Positions 9,092 to 17,098 of a stretch of DNA of 28,825 nucleotides are shown here, in pieces (positions within the stretch are counted from its first letter, which is position 1; the number at the start of each line of letters is the position of its first letter). The position numbers were made by a program, and so were the translations under genes. Origin of the DNA: JAWOHX01 sp046484975 (lineage in GTDB: Bacteria; Bacillota; Clostridia; DUPQ01); contig JAWOHX010000110.1 of NCBI GenBank assembly GCA_046484975.1, positions 1 to 28,825 on the forward strand. Direction: 5' to 3'. The notes below the pieces were generated by a model. It had not been told where the DNA came from and ran no database searches. It was given only the letters and a program-made list of their open reading frames with translations.

Positions 9092-9781
9092 GTGAGCAAG
9101 AATTTATATGAGATCCACTGCCATACCAGGGAGAGCAGCCCCTGTTCCATCGTCAGGGCCACCGCGGTAGCGGACCTTCACCATATGAACGGGTATACGG
9201 GAATCTGTGTCACCGACCACTATTATGCCGGATTTTTTGAACGGCACCATGGCCGGGACGCCGGTTTTATCGTGGACCGCTTTCTGGAAGGGTATGACAG
9301 GGCAAGGGAAAGGGGACTGGAAATCGGGTTGCATGTCCTTTTGGGAATGGAGTTGCGGTTTCTGGAGAACAACAATGACTACCTCGTCTACGGATTCGAC
9401 AGGAGCTTTCTCCATGAGGACCCCTTCCTATATAAAAGAAGCCTGGCGGAATTCAGGAGAATCATCCGGGGGACGGGGATCATCGCCATCCAGGCCCATC
9501 CCTTCCGGTCCCACATGACAAGGGTGGATCCGAGGCTCCTGGATGGAATGGAGACCTACAACGGGAATGCAAGGCATGATTCAAGGAATCATCTGGCGAA
9601 GCGGTATGCCCGCCTGCACGGCCTTGCCATGACTTGTTCAGGGGATTTCCATCGCCCAGAGGACATCGGCACGGCCATGATGGATTTCCACGATGTGCCG
9701 GAAGATGAAAAAGCCCTTGCGCGGATGGTCATGGCGGGGAAATACAGGATGCAAACCAAGGAAAGAAGGAATGAAGCATGA
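9092..9781 (+). CDS. PHP-domain metal-dependent phosphoesterase
   Basis: A 229-residue protein of the polymerase and histidinol phosphatase (PHP) superfamily. Metal-ligand motifs are in the expected order: HCHT (His9, His11), TDHY, GMEL, QAHPFRS and a C-terminal SGDFHRPED. Such proteins hydrolyse phosphate esters with a trinuclear metal site. The substrate cannot be told from sequence: histidinol phosphate, a nucleotide or a small phosphometabolite are all possible. The start is GTG, directly after the purL TAG with no spacer; there is no in-frame ATG before the essential HCHT motif, and GAGGT lies about 12 bp upstream. The stop overlaps the next gene at ATGA (9778-9781). No histidine-pathway genes are nearby. 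Confidence 0.87.
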   Translation: MSKNLYEIHCHTRESSPCSIVRATAVADLHHMNGYTGICVTDHYYAGFFERHHGRDAGFIVDRFLEGYDRARERGLEIGLHVLLGMELRFLENNNDYLVYGFDRSFLHEDPFLYKRSLAEFRRIIRGTGIIAIQAHPFRSHMTRVDPRLLDGMETYNGNARHDSRNHLAKRYARLHGLAMTCSGDFHRPEDIGTAMMDFHDVPEDEKALARMVMAGKYRMQTKERRNEA

Positions 9782-10800
9782 CACCAAAAGAAATCATCAG
9801 GAAAGTCGTGGGGTTCGACAGCCCCCCCAGAATCGGCCACAGCTATTCCTACGGGCACCATGCCGATATTGTCGGGGCGAATTTCAGGACGGACGAGAAA
9901 GAGGAGTACCAGTGGCAGAATCCCTCTTTCTTTGCAGACGCTTATCCCGGATACGCGGATTTCAACGGTTTCTTGAAAAAAGACGCATTTGGGAACCTGT
10001 GGGGAAAAATGTGGCATGACGCCACGGGCGGGGGGGAGACCCTGGAAGGGGTGCTGTCCTCATGGGACCAGCTGGACGATTACGCCTTCCCCGACTGGGA
10101 CAACCCGGAACGGTATCTCCACCTTGAGGAGGAGATTGCACGAAACCGTGACAAGTATGTCACCGGATGGCTGGTGGGTTTTCCCTTCGCCATCACCAGG
10201 AACATGCGCAAGCTGGAGATTTTTTTGATGGACCTGATCCTGGAAAGGGAACGCATCGACAAGCTCCACGAAAAGTGCGTGTGCATGCTGGAGGGAATGA
10301 TCGACAACTATGGGAGACTGGGGGTGGATGCCGTGTTTTTCTGCGAGGACTGGGGCACCCAGGACAGGCTTCTCATCAGCCCGGCCATGTGGCGGGACAT
10401 CTACAAACCCATATTCAAGAGGCTCTGCGGCAGGGCCCACCGCCATGGCATGAAGGTGTTCATGCACAGCTGCGGATATATATATGAGATCCTGGACGAC
10501 CTGATTGAATCCGGCGTTGACGTCCTCCAGCTGGACCAGCCGGGCCTCATGGGCCTGGATCGGCTGGCGGAAAAAATTGCCGGGAGAGCCACCCTGTTCT
10601 CCTCCTGTGACATCCAGCGTGTGCTGCCCACCGGGGACAAGGCGCTGATTGAGGAGCATGCCAGGCAACTGGTGGAGAAGTTCCACAGGAACGGGGGTTT
10701 CATTGCCAAGGACTACGGGGATTACCGGACGATCCAGGTGGAACAGGAGTGGGCCGGATGGATGCGGTCAGCTTTCGCCAGGTACGGTGGAAACTACTGA
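9778..10800 (+). CDS. Uroporphyrinogen decarboxylase family protein, possible methyltransferase
   Basis: A 340-residue member of the URO-D/MtaA TIM-barrel superfamily. It is unlikely to be true HemE, because the family's N-terminal RQAGRY-type motif is missing. It does carry His230-Ser-Cys232 (in MHSCGYI) and Cys277 (in SSCDIQ), which matches the H-x-C...C zinc site of corrinoid-dependent methyltransferases such as MtaA/MtbA. That favours methyl transfer or demethylation over heme synthesis, but this is inference: no corrinoid protein or methyltransferase partner is in the window. It overlaps the PHP gene by 4 bp and ends the htpG-purL operon. A second, more distant relative lies at 19032-20111. 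Confidence 0.8.
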   Translation: MTPKEIIRKVVGFDSPPRIGHSYSYGHHADIVGANFRTDEKEEYQWQNPSFFADAYPGYADFNGFLKKDAFGNLWGKMWHDATGGGETLEGVLSSWDQLDDYAFPDWDNPERYLHLEEEIARNRDKYVTGWLVGFPFAITRNMRKLEIFLMDLILERERIDKLHEKCVCMLEGMIDNYGRLGVDAVFFCEDWGTQDRLLISPAMWRDIYKPIFKRLCGRAHRHGMKVFMHSCGYIYEILDDLIESGVDVLQLDQPGLMGLDRLAEKIAGRATLFSSCDIQRVLPTGDKALIEEHARQLVEKFHRNGGFIAKDYGDYRTIQVEQEWAGWMRSAFARYGGNY

Positions 10801-10803
10801 TAT

Positions 10804-10814
10804 TATGGTATAAT
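10804..10814 (+). promoter_or_regulatory. Extended -10 promoter for mltG operon
   Basis: TG-G-TATAAT ends at 10814, a perfect -10 box at 10809-10814 with the TGn extension. The region where a -35 box should be (about 10786-10791) reads GGTGGA and is poor, which fits an extended -10 promoter. The predicted start is near 10821, leaving a short leader with AGGAG at 10829-10833. Confidence 0.65.
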
Positions 10815-10843
10815 GATTCATAGTGCATAGGAGATGGCAACAT

Positions 10844-12001
10844 ATGACGGCAGAAAAAAGAAAGAAGAAACGGAAAAGGGTAAGGATTCCCCACGGCGTG
10901 TTCACCAACATCGGGAGGTTGCTGTGGCTGGCTTTTATCGTTTTCGTGGTGCTCCTGTTCCTCTGGGCTTACAACCTGACATATGGTTTCGTCATGGAGC
11001 GGGAAAGCACGGACATCCCCGCCCTCGTGGGCACCATATCCGATGAGGATGCCGTCAAGATATTCATCCCCATGGGGTCCTCGACAAAGAGGATCGCGGA
11101 AATCCTGGAGGAGGAGGGTTTCATCAGCGATGCCCGGATCTTCAACATCTACTCCCGCCTCATGGGCAACGATTACAATTACAAGTCCGGATACCACATG
11201 CTCAACAAATATGTGGATTACGACAATCCCGTGGGGTATGACATGATCATCCACATCATATCCCAGCTTCCTCTGGCCAATCCCACCCAGCGAGTGTTCT
11301 TCCCGGAAGGACTCACCTTCCTCCAGACCCTGGAAATCGTCACGGAATATGATTTCATCGACGAGGAGGCATTCATCCAGGCCTGCGACACCGGGGAGTA
11401 TCCCTTTGACTTCATAGAGGGGATCCCGGTCAATCCCCACCGGATCAGCAGGCTGGAAGGCTACCTGTTCCCCGACACCTACCTGTTTGACATCACCCAG
11501 GACGAAGAGGACGCCATATACAGGATGCTGGCCAATTTCAACAGGAAGTTCAGCTTGACGTACAGGCAGAGGGCGGAACGGATGGGCCTGACAATCGACG
11601 AAGTGGTGATCATCGCCTCCCTCATCGAGAAGGAAGCGCGCAGGGATGATGAACGGTCCATGATCGCCGGCGTCATCTACAACAGGCTCAAGGCTTCGGA
11701 CACCTCCCTGCGGAGGCTCCAGATTGATGCCACCATACAATACTATTTCCTGAACGAGACAGGCCAGGTCAAGGAATTTCTCCTCACCGTTGACACCCAG
11801 ATCGACCACCCGTACAACACCTATATGTACGACGGCCTGCCCCCGGGCCCCATCTGCAATCCCGGGGAAATGTCCCTTATCGCCGCCCTTTACCCCGATG
11901 AACACAATTTCTATTACTATGTCGCCAAAGGGGATGGCTACCATGCCTTTGCCAGCACATATGAGGAGCATCTGGCCAACGTGAGGAGGTACCAGGACTG
12001 A
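10844..12001 (+). CDS. mltG: Endolytic murein transglycosylase MltG
   Basis: A membrane-anchored lytic transglycosylase (YceG-like) that cleaves nascent glycan strands and is thought to terminate their growth. The N-terminus is strongly basic (KRKKKRKR), followed by one transmembrane helix at about residues 24-46 and an extracellular domain. The catalytic Glu is seen in ASLIEKEA (Glu262), followed by the family segments GVIYNRL and LQIDATIQYY. I chose the ATG at 10844 (385 residues) because AGGAG lies 10 bp upstream; a GTG at 10823 would add seven residues, but it lies above that site. The next gene, a U32-family protein, begins 11 bp later, as in the Bacillus yrrL-yrrO region. Confidence 0.94.
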   Translation: MTAEKRKKKRKRVRIPHGVFTNIGRLLWLAFIVFVVLLFLWAYNLTYGFVMERESTDIPALVGTISDEDAVKIFIPMGSSTKRIAEILEEEGFISDARIFNIYSRLMGNDYNYKSGYHMLNKYVDYDNPVGYDMIIHIISQLPLANPTQRVFFPEGLTFLQTLEIVTEYDFIDEEAFIQACDTGEYPFDFIEGIPVNPHRISRLEGYLFPDTYLFDITQDEEDAIYRMLANFNRKFSLTYRQRAERMGLTIDEVVIIASLIEKEARRDDERSMIAGVIYNRLKASDTSLRRLQIDATIQYYFLNETGQVKEFLLTVDTQIDHPYNTYMYDGLPPGPICNPGEMSLIAALYPDEHNFYYYVAKGDGYHAFASTYEEHLANVRRYQD

Positions 12002-12012
12002 AAGGAAACCCC

Positions 12013-13239
12013 ATGAAGAAGACAGAGCTCCTCGCCCCGGCGGGGGACATGGAAAAACTGCGTTACGCCTATGCATATGGAGCCGACGCTGCATATTGCG
12101 GCCTCAAGGACCTGAGCCTCCGGAAATCCGCAGGGAACTTCACAAAAGATGAAATGGCAGAGGCGGTAGCCCTTGCCCGTTCCCTGGACAGAAAACTCTT
12201 TGTCACCCTCAACATCATTGCCCGGAACAGGGACATCGACGGGATATCCGATGCATCCCGTTTCCTGGGGAATATCGGGGTGGACGGAATCATCGTGGCG
12301 GATCCCGGACTGATTGGGCTGGTCCAACGGGAAGCCCCGGGGGTTGACATCCACATCAGCACCCAGGCAAACACCCTCAACAGCCATACTGCCGCCCTGT
12401 ACGCTTCCCTGGGAGCCAAACGGATCATTCTGGCACGGGAGCTTTCCCTGGAGGAAATCAAGCAGATCCGCAGGGACATCCCCGCGGAAACGGAACTGGA
12501 GGCTTTCGTCCACGGAGCCATGTGCGTCTCCTATTCAGGCCGTTGCCTGATCAGCAACTATATGGCGGGAAGGGACGCCAACAGGGGGGAATGCACCCAG
12601 CCCTGCCGCTGGAAATACGCCCTGGTGGAGGAACAGAGGCCCGGGGAATATTTTCCGGTGCACGAGGACGAAAGGGGAACATATTTCTTCAACTCCCGGG
12701 ACCTTTGCATGATCCGGCACATCCCGGAGATGATGGAAAGCGGGCTGTCAAGCTTCAAGATAGAAGGACGGATGAAAAGCCTCCTGTACACGGCAAGCGT
12801 GACCATGGGATACAGGCAGGCCATGGATGCATATTGCCTGGATCCCGGAGGATATGTGTTCCGGGAGGAATGGATGGACCTGGTCTCCAAGGCAAGCCAC
12901 CGGGAATACACCACCGCCTTCTATTTCGACAACAAGCCCAATGCCCAGATTTATCACTCGGGCAGCTATATCCGGGAACAGTCCTTTGCCGGGAGGATCC
13001 TCGAATATGACGAGGAGACGAAAACAGCCACCATCCTCCAGAAGAGCCCCATAAGCAATGGAGATACCCTCGAGGTCATCAACCCCGACGGCAGGGTGTT
13101 CACACAGGTCGCCGGGAACATGACCGACAAGGATTTCAATCCCATCAACGGGACCCCCCATCCCCATATGGTCTATCATATGAAAATGGAAAACAAGGTG
13201 GGGGACAAAAGCATCATCATGAAGAAGGAAGGGGAATGA
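12013..13239 (+). CDS. trhP: U32 family protein, probable prephenate-dependent tRNA uridine(34) hydroxylase
   Basis: A 408-residue member of peptidase family U32. The bacterial family members next to mltG (yrrN/yrrO in Bacillus, TrhP) are now known to hydroxylate U34 of tRNA using prephenate, and are not proteases. The N-terminus ELLAPAGDMEKL and YGADAAYCGL is typical. Four cysteines have the family spacing: Cys171 and Cys178 in the U32 signature (HGAMCVSYSGRC), then Cys194 and Cys198 (GECTQPC); these probably bind an iron-sulfur cluster. The C-terminal third (about 310-405) is the usual U32 accessory domain. Only one U32 gene is present, where Bacillus has two. The TrhP assignment rests on family and synteny; another U32 branch cannot be excluded. 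Confidence 0.85.
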   Translation: MKKTELLAPAGDMEKLRYAYAYGADAAYCGLKDLSLRKSAGNFTKDEMAEAVALARSLDRKLFVTLNIIARNRDIDGISDASRFLGNIGVDGIIVADPGLIGLVQREAPGVDIHISTQANTLNSHTAALYASLGAKRIILARELSLEEIKQIRRDIPAETELEAFVHGAMCVSYSGRCLISNYMAGRDANRGECTQPCRWKYALVEEQRPGEYFPVHEDERGTYFFNSRDLCMIRHIPEMMESGLSSFKIEGRMKSLLYTASVTMGYRQAMDAYCLDPGGYVFREEWMDLVSKASHREYTTAFYFDNKPNAQIYHSGSYIREQSFAGRILEYDEETKTATILQKSPISNGDTLEVINPDGRVFTQVAGNMTDKDFNPINGTPHPHMVYHMKMENKVGDKSIIMKKEGE

Positions 13240-13242
13240 GGC

Positions 13243-14037
13243 ATGCAGATTGCTTTCATCGGTGCAGGAAACATGGGAGGTGCCCTGGCAAGGGGCATCA
13301 TCGCAAACAGGAACGACATCCTTGTCCGAGTGTATGACACGGACCCATCCAGGCTGGAAGGCCTGGGAAAGGAGCCGAACTGCACGGTGTTTCATTCCCC
13401 GGAGAAGGCCTGTGAGGACGCTGACATGGTGGTCTTCGCCCTGAAGCCGGGCATCCTGCCGGATGTGATGGCACTGCTTTTGCCTGTTCTGAAAGGAAAA
13501 CTGGTGGTGTCCGTCGCTGCCGGGATCAAATTAAAGAGATACGAGGAGATTCTTCCCGGTGAACGGATCATCCGGGTGATGCCCAACATGCCTGTCCTGA
13601 CGGGGGAGGGGATGACAACGGTGGTGAAAGGAACCCTGGCCACCGACCGTGACCTGAGGGATGTCCTCGATGTTTTTGACAGCGTGGGCAGGACCATGGT
13701 CCTGGAGGAAAAGGACATGGATGCCGCCACCGCCCTGGCCGGAAGCAGCCCGGCCTATGTCTTCATGCTCATCGAGGCCATGGCGGACGCCGGGGTCGGG
13801 CTTGGCCTGCAGAGGGACAAGGCATATGTCCTCGCCGCCCAGGCGGTCATGGGGTCTGCAAAGATGGTCCTCGAGGGAGGGGAACACCCTGCCAGCCTCA
13901 AGGACAAGATATGTTCTCCCGGGGGGGCCACCATTGAGGGAGTCAGAGATCTGGAGCAGGAAGGCTTCCGCCAGGCGATGATAAAGGCAGTCAACGCCGC
14001 CGCATGGAAATCCATGAGGATGGGGGAAGGCCGATGA
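13243..14037 (+). CDS. proC: Pyrroline-5-carboxylate reductase
   Basis: It catalyses the last step of proline synthesis, reducing 1-pyrroline-5-carboxylate with NAD(P)H. The 264-residue protein starts with the dinucleotide motif GAGNMGGA (residues 7-14), then FALKP near residue 67, RVMPNMP near 108, and the C-terminal catalytic-dimerisation region with ALAGSSPAYVF and CSPGGATIEGV, both hallmark ProC segments. Length is normal. It starts 3 bp after the U32 gene, and its stop overlaps the rnhA start (ATGA at 14034-14037). No proA or proB is nearby. Confidence 0.97.
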   Translation: MQIAFIGAGNMGGALARGIIANRNDILVRVYDTDPSRLEGLGKEPNCTVFHSPEKACEDADMVVFALKPGILPDVMALLLPVLKGKLVVSVAAGIKLKRYEEILPGERIIRVMPNMPVLTGEGMTTVVKGTLATDRDLRDVLDVFDSVGRTMVLEEKDMDAATALAGSSPAYVFMLIEAMADAGVGLGLQRDKAYVLAAQAVMGSAKMVLEGGEHPASLKDKICSPGGATIEGVRDLEQEGFRQAMIKAVNAAAWKSMRMGEGR

Positions 14038-14489
14038 AGACCGTTTCCATCTACACGGACGGTGCCTGCAGCGGCAATCCCGGACCGGGGGGCTATGCGG
14101 GCATCCTTCTATATGGCAAACATGAGAAGAGCGTGACGGGATTCAAGGAAGCCACCACCAACAACGAGATGGAGCTGACCGCCGCCGTCAAAGCGCTGGA
14201 ACTGCTCAAGGAACCTTGCCGGGTGAAGCTGCATTCCGACAGCGCCTATCTGGTGAATGCCTTCAACGAGAAATGGATCGACAACTGGGAAGCCCTGGGC
14301 TGGAAAAAGAAAAAAGACGAGTTGAAAAACAGGGAGCTTTGGGAAACGCTTCACCGGCTCACAAAAATCCATGAGGTTACCTGGATCAAGGTCAAGGGAC
14401 ACAGCGACAACGAGTATAACAACAAGTGCGACAGGCTGGCCACCGGAGAGATTGAAAAAAACACCTCCAACCCCTTGGCGGAGGAATAA
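14034..14489 (+). CDS. rnhA: Ribonuclease HI
   Basis: It cuts the RNA strand of RNA-DNA hybrids in the cytoplasm. The 151-residue protein has the complete acidic active site: Asp9 in YTDGACSGNPGPGG, the Glu in TTNNEMELTA, the Asp in HSDSAYLVNAF and the last Asp in NNKCDRLA, with the KVKGHSDN loop carrying the conserved His. The ATG at 14034 overlaps the proC stop and gives the standard N-terminus; upstream in-frame starts only add an out-of-family extension. This is the stand-alone RNase HI form without an N-terminal hybrid-binding domain. Confidence 0.96.
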   Translation: MKTVSIYTDGACSGNPGPGGYAGILLYGKHEKSVTGFKEATTNNEMELTAAVKALELLKEPCRVKLHSDSAYLVNAFNEKWIDNWEALGWKKKKDELKNRELWETLHRLTKIHEVTWIKVKGHSDNEYNNKCDRLATGEIEKNTSNPLAEE

Positions 14490-14490
14490 A

Positions 14491-14538
14491 CCTGTGGAAA
14501 AACATGCTGGATTCATGTAAGATAGGACTATCCACAGG
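14491..14538. repeat. Nested inverted repeat upstream of pyrimidine phosphorylase gene
   Basis: CCTGTGGA (14491-14498) and TCCACAGG (14531-14538) form a perfect 8-bp inverted repeat. Inside it ACATG (14502-14506) and CATGT (14514-14518) form a second 5-bp arm pair. Each outer half differs by one base from the DnaA box TTATCCACA (CTATCCACA at 14528-14536 on the plus strand, TTTTCCACA at 14501-14493 on the minus strand). There is no T-run after it, so it is not an obvious terminator. Its function is unknown. Confidence 0.55.
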
Positions 14539-14562
14539 AAAGGCAAAAAGAAAGGTGCCGGC

Positions 14563-15879
14563 ATGAGGTTCGTTGAGATCATCCGAAAAAAAAGAGACGG
14601 GGGCACACTGACCCGGGAGGAGCTTTCCTTCTTCATCGAGGGCATTTGCAACGGCAGCATCCCGGATTACCAGACGTCGGCCCTGTTGATGGCTGTTTTT
14701 CTGAAAGGCATGGACGACGGGGAGACCGCCGCGCTCTGCCAACTGATGACCGAATCCGGAAGCGTCCTGGAACTGGACGAAAGCCTGCCCACGGTGGACA
14801 AGCACAGCACCGGGGGCGTGGGAGACAAGACAACCTTCATCATCTCCCCGGCTGTGGCCTCTCTGGGGCTGTATGTGGCGAAGATGTCGGGCAGGGGGCT
14901 TGGGCATACCGGTGGAACCATCGACAAGCTGGAAGCCATTCCCGGCTTTAGGACCGAACTGGAACCAGACGAGTTCAAACGCATCTACATGGAGACAGGC
15001 TTGTGTATCATCGGGCAGACAGGGAACATGGTGCCCGCAGACAAGATCCTCTACGGGCTTCGGGATCTCACCGCCACGGTGGATTCCATCCCGCTCATCG
15101 CCACCAGCATCATGTCAAAGAAACTGGCGGGCGGGGCGAAGAGCATGGTTCTGGATGTCAAGGCAGGGGAAGGGTCCTTCATGAAGGACGAGCAAGCTGC
15201 CATAGAGCTTGCCAAAGTGATGGTGCGCATCGGTGACATGAACGGAAGGAACGTCTCGGCGCTGATTACCACCATGGACCAGCCCCTGGGTTATTGCGTG
15301 GGCAATGCCATCGAAGTGGAGGAATCCATCGAGATGCTAAAAGGGAAGGACATCCCCGACCTCATGGAGATTTCCACGGCATTGGCAGGGGAGATGCTGC
15401 ACCTGGCGAAGGGGACGCCCGTGGACAAAGCGAGGGTCCTGGCCGCTGAATCCATGAAGAATGGAAAAGCCCTGGAAAAACTCAAGGAGATGATCCGGGC
15501 ACAGGGGGGGGATGACCGGGTGGCGGAGGATTACTCCCTGTTTGGCCAGTCGGGGCACATCCTGGAGGTTTTCTCTGAGGAAGAGGGATATGTCACAAGC
15601 GTCAAAGCCATGGGCATCGGCAAGGCATCCATGGACTGCGGAGCGGGCAGGACTGAGAAAGACAGCCCCGTGGACCATACTGCGGGGGTGCGGTTGGATA
15701 AAAAAGCCGGCGACCATGTGCGGAAAGGGGAACGCCTTGCCCGCGCCTATACATCATTCGAAGAACACGGGGAAATCATCAGGGGCATCAGGCAGTCCTA
15801 TACATTCTCGAAGGAAAAACCAAAGAAAAGAAAACTGATCCTTGCAAGGGTCACCCGGCAGGGAACAGAACGCCTATAG
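14563..15879 (+). CDS. pdp: Pyrimidine-nucleoside phosphorylase
   Basis: It splits thymidine, deoxyuridine or uridine with phosphate into base and (deoxy)ribose-1-phosphate for nucleoside salvage. The 438-residue length is that of Bacillus Pdp and DeoA. The N-terminal helical domain is followed by the phosphate-binding KHSTGGVGDKT (near residue 83) and the thymidine/pyrimidine phosphorylase signature SGRGLGHTGGTIDKLE (near 109-124). A middle alpha/beta domain and the C-terminal PYNP domain are complete. Pdp versus DeoA (thymidine-specific) cannot be settled by eye; Pdp is favoured because this is a Firmicute. It follows a 73-bp gap holding a nested inverted repeat, and stops 22 bp before the next gene. 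Confidence 0.93.
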   Translation: MRFVEIIRKKRDGGTLTREELSFFIEGICNGSIPDYQTSALLMAVFLKGMDDGETAALCQLMTESGSVLELDESLPTVDKHSTGGVGDKTTFIISPAVASLGLYVAKMSGRGLGHTGGTIDKLEAIPGFRTELEPDEFKRIYMETGLCIIGQTGNMVPADKILYGLRDLTATVDSIPLIATSIMSKKLAGGAKSMVLDVKAGEGSFMKDEQAAIELAKVMVRIGDMNGRNVSALITTMDQPLGYCVGNAIEVEESIEMLKGKDIPDLMEISTALAGEMLHLAKGTPVDKARVLAAESMKNGKALEKLKEMIRAQGGDDRVAEDYSLFGQSGHILEVFSEEEGYVTSVKAMGIGKASMDCGAGRTEKDSPVDHTAGVRLDKKAGDHVRKGERLARAYTSFEEHGEIIRGIRQSYTFSKEKPKKRKLILARVTRQGTERL

Positions 15880-15901
15880 GCAGGCAGGAGGAACAACACA
15901 C

Positions 15902-17098
15902 ATGAAGAAAAAACTGACACGGACCATTGTATTGATCATGATCCTTTCCCTGTTCACGGGGCATGTTGTCCCGGCGAACGAGGACTTCGATATCAGCCGG
16001 GTGAATGAAATCATGCGGGACACCAGCATCGAGGAACTCCAGGCAACAAGCGCCATCCTGATGGATGTGGAGACCGGAAAGATCCTATATGAACACAACA
16101 TCGACCAGAGGCTGCCCATGGCAAGCATCACCAAGGTCATGACCACCATGATTGTCATGGAAAGAATCAAGGAAGGCAAGCTGGGGTTCGAGGACCAGGT
16201 CAGCGTGTCGGAATATGCTTACAGCTTCGGCGGTTCCCAGGTTTACCTGGTCCCGGGGGAGGTTTTCACCCTGAGGGAAATGATTGCGGCCATTGAGATC
16301 CATTCCGCCAATGACGCCGCCGTGGCGGTGGCTGAGCATGTGGCGGGAACCCATGACGCCTTCGTGTCCATGATGAACATGAAGGCAGCGGAACTGGGGA
16401 TGGCCGACACCCGGTACACCGATTCCACCGGACTCGACGACGAATCCTACAGCACGACCCGCGACCTGGCCGTACTGGCGCGGACCCTGGTCACAGTGCA
16501 TCCGGAGATCCTGGAGTTCACCTCGAAGATCTATGATGTTTTCCGTCCCGGCGGGAACTCCATCGACATGTACAACCGCAACCGCCTGATCACTTTCTAC
16601 CCGGGGGCGACGGGACTCAAGACGGGTTTCACCACACGTGCAGGATACTGCCTGGCGGGAACCGCACAACGAGGGGATTTCGGACTCGTTGCCATCGTCC
16701 TGGGATGCCCGGACACCAACACCCGGTTCGCGGAGACGGCGAAACTGCTGGATTACGGATATTTGAACTTCGAGGTAGTCCGCATCGAGGAGAAAGGGAT
16801 CATCGCCGACACCCTGAAAGTGGACAAGGGAGTCGGACTGGAAATGGATATCTATATCAAAGAGGATTCGGAGTTCCTGATGAACAGGCAGGATGCAAAA
16901 AAAATCGAAAGGGTGGTGGACCTTCCTGATAAATTGACCGCCCCCTTTGAAAAAGATCTGGCGGTGGGCAAAGTAAGCTACCTGCTGGATGGAGAGGTGC
17001 TGGGAACCGTGGACCTGCTGACGGCTGACGGAATGTTGAAGGCAGGATTCTTCACACTGCTGTGGAGAACCATCAAATCCTGGTTTGGTATAAAATGA
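15902..17098 (+). CDS. D-alanyl-D-alanine carboxypeptidase (DacF/PBP5 type)
   Basis: A class C low-molecular-mass penicillin-binding protein that removes the terminal D-Ala from peptidoglycan stem peptides outside the membrane. The 398-residue protein begins with a signal peptide (MKKKLTR, a hydrophobic core, and probable cleavage after VVPA near residue 25). The three active-site motifs are present: SITK (Ser75 nucleophile), SAN (Ser135-Asn137) and KTG (Lys240). The tail (about 295-390) fits the PBP5 C-terminal beta domain, ending in a hydrophobic-aromatic stretch (LLWRTIKSWFGIK) that could be an amphipathic membrane anchor. The ATG at 15902 has AGGAGG 10 bp upstream, which excludes longer starts. 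The stop overlaps the RNase R start. Confidence 0.95.
   Translation: MKKKLTRTIVLIMILSLFTGHVVPANEDFDISRVNEIMRDTSIEELQATSAILMDVETGKILYEHNIDQRLPMASITKVMTTMIVMERIKEGKLGFEDQVSVSEYAYSFGGSQVYLVPGEVFTLREMIAAIEIHSANDAAVAVAEHVAGTHDAFVSMMNMKAAELGMADTRYTDSTGLDDESYSTTRDLAVLARTLVTVHPEILEFTSKIYDVFRPGGNSIDMYNRNRLITFYPGATGLKTGFTTRAGYCLAGTAQRGDFGLVAIVLGCPDTNTRFAETAKLLDYGYLNFEVVRIEEKGIIADTLKVDKGVGLEMDIYIKEDSEFLMNRQDAKKIERVVDLPDKLTAPFEKDLAVGKVSYLLDGEVLGTVDLLTADGMLKAGFFTLLWRTIKSWFGIK

Noticed and set aside
9778..10800. HemE, uroporphyrinogen decarboxylase of heme synthesis
   Set aside because: The substrate-binding RQAGRY-type N-terminal motif is absent, the zinc-type H-x-C...C motif is present, and no other heme gene is nearby.
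10700..12094. Long open frame on the minus strand opposite mltG
   Set aside because: It lies antisense to a clearly conserved gene, its translation resembles no family, and it has no fitting start signals. High GC produces such frames throughout the window (also 4398-5243 and 18897-19892).
17086..17098. TGG-TATAAA just before the RNase R ATG, resembling an extended -10 promoter
   Set aside because: The implied start would lie near 17101, inside the gene and after the ATG at 17095. The motif is part of the coding end of the carboxypeptidase gene, and no -35 box is seen.
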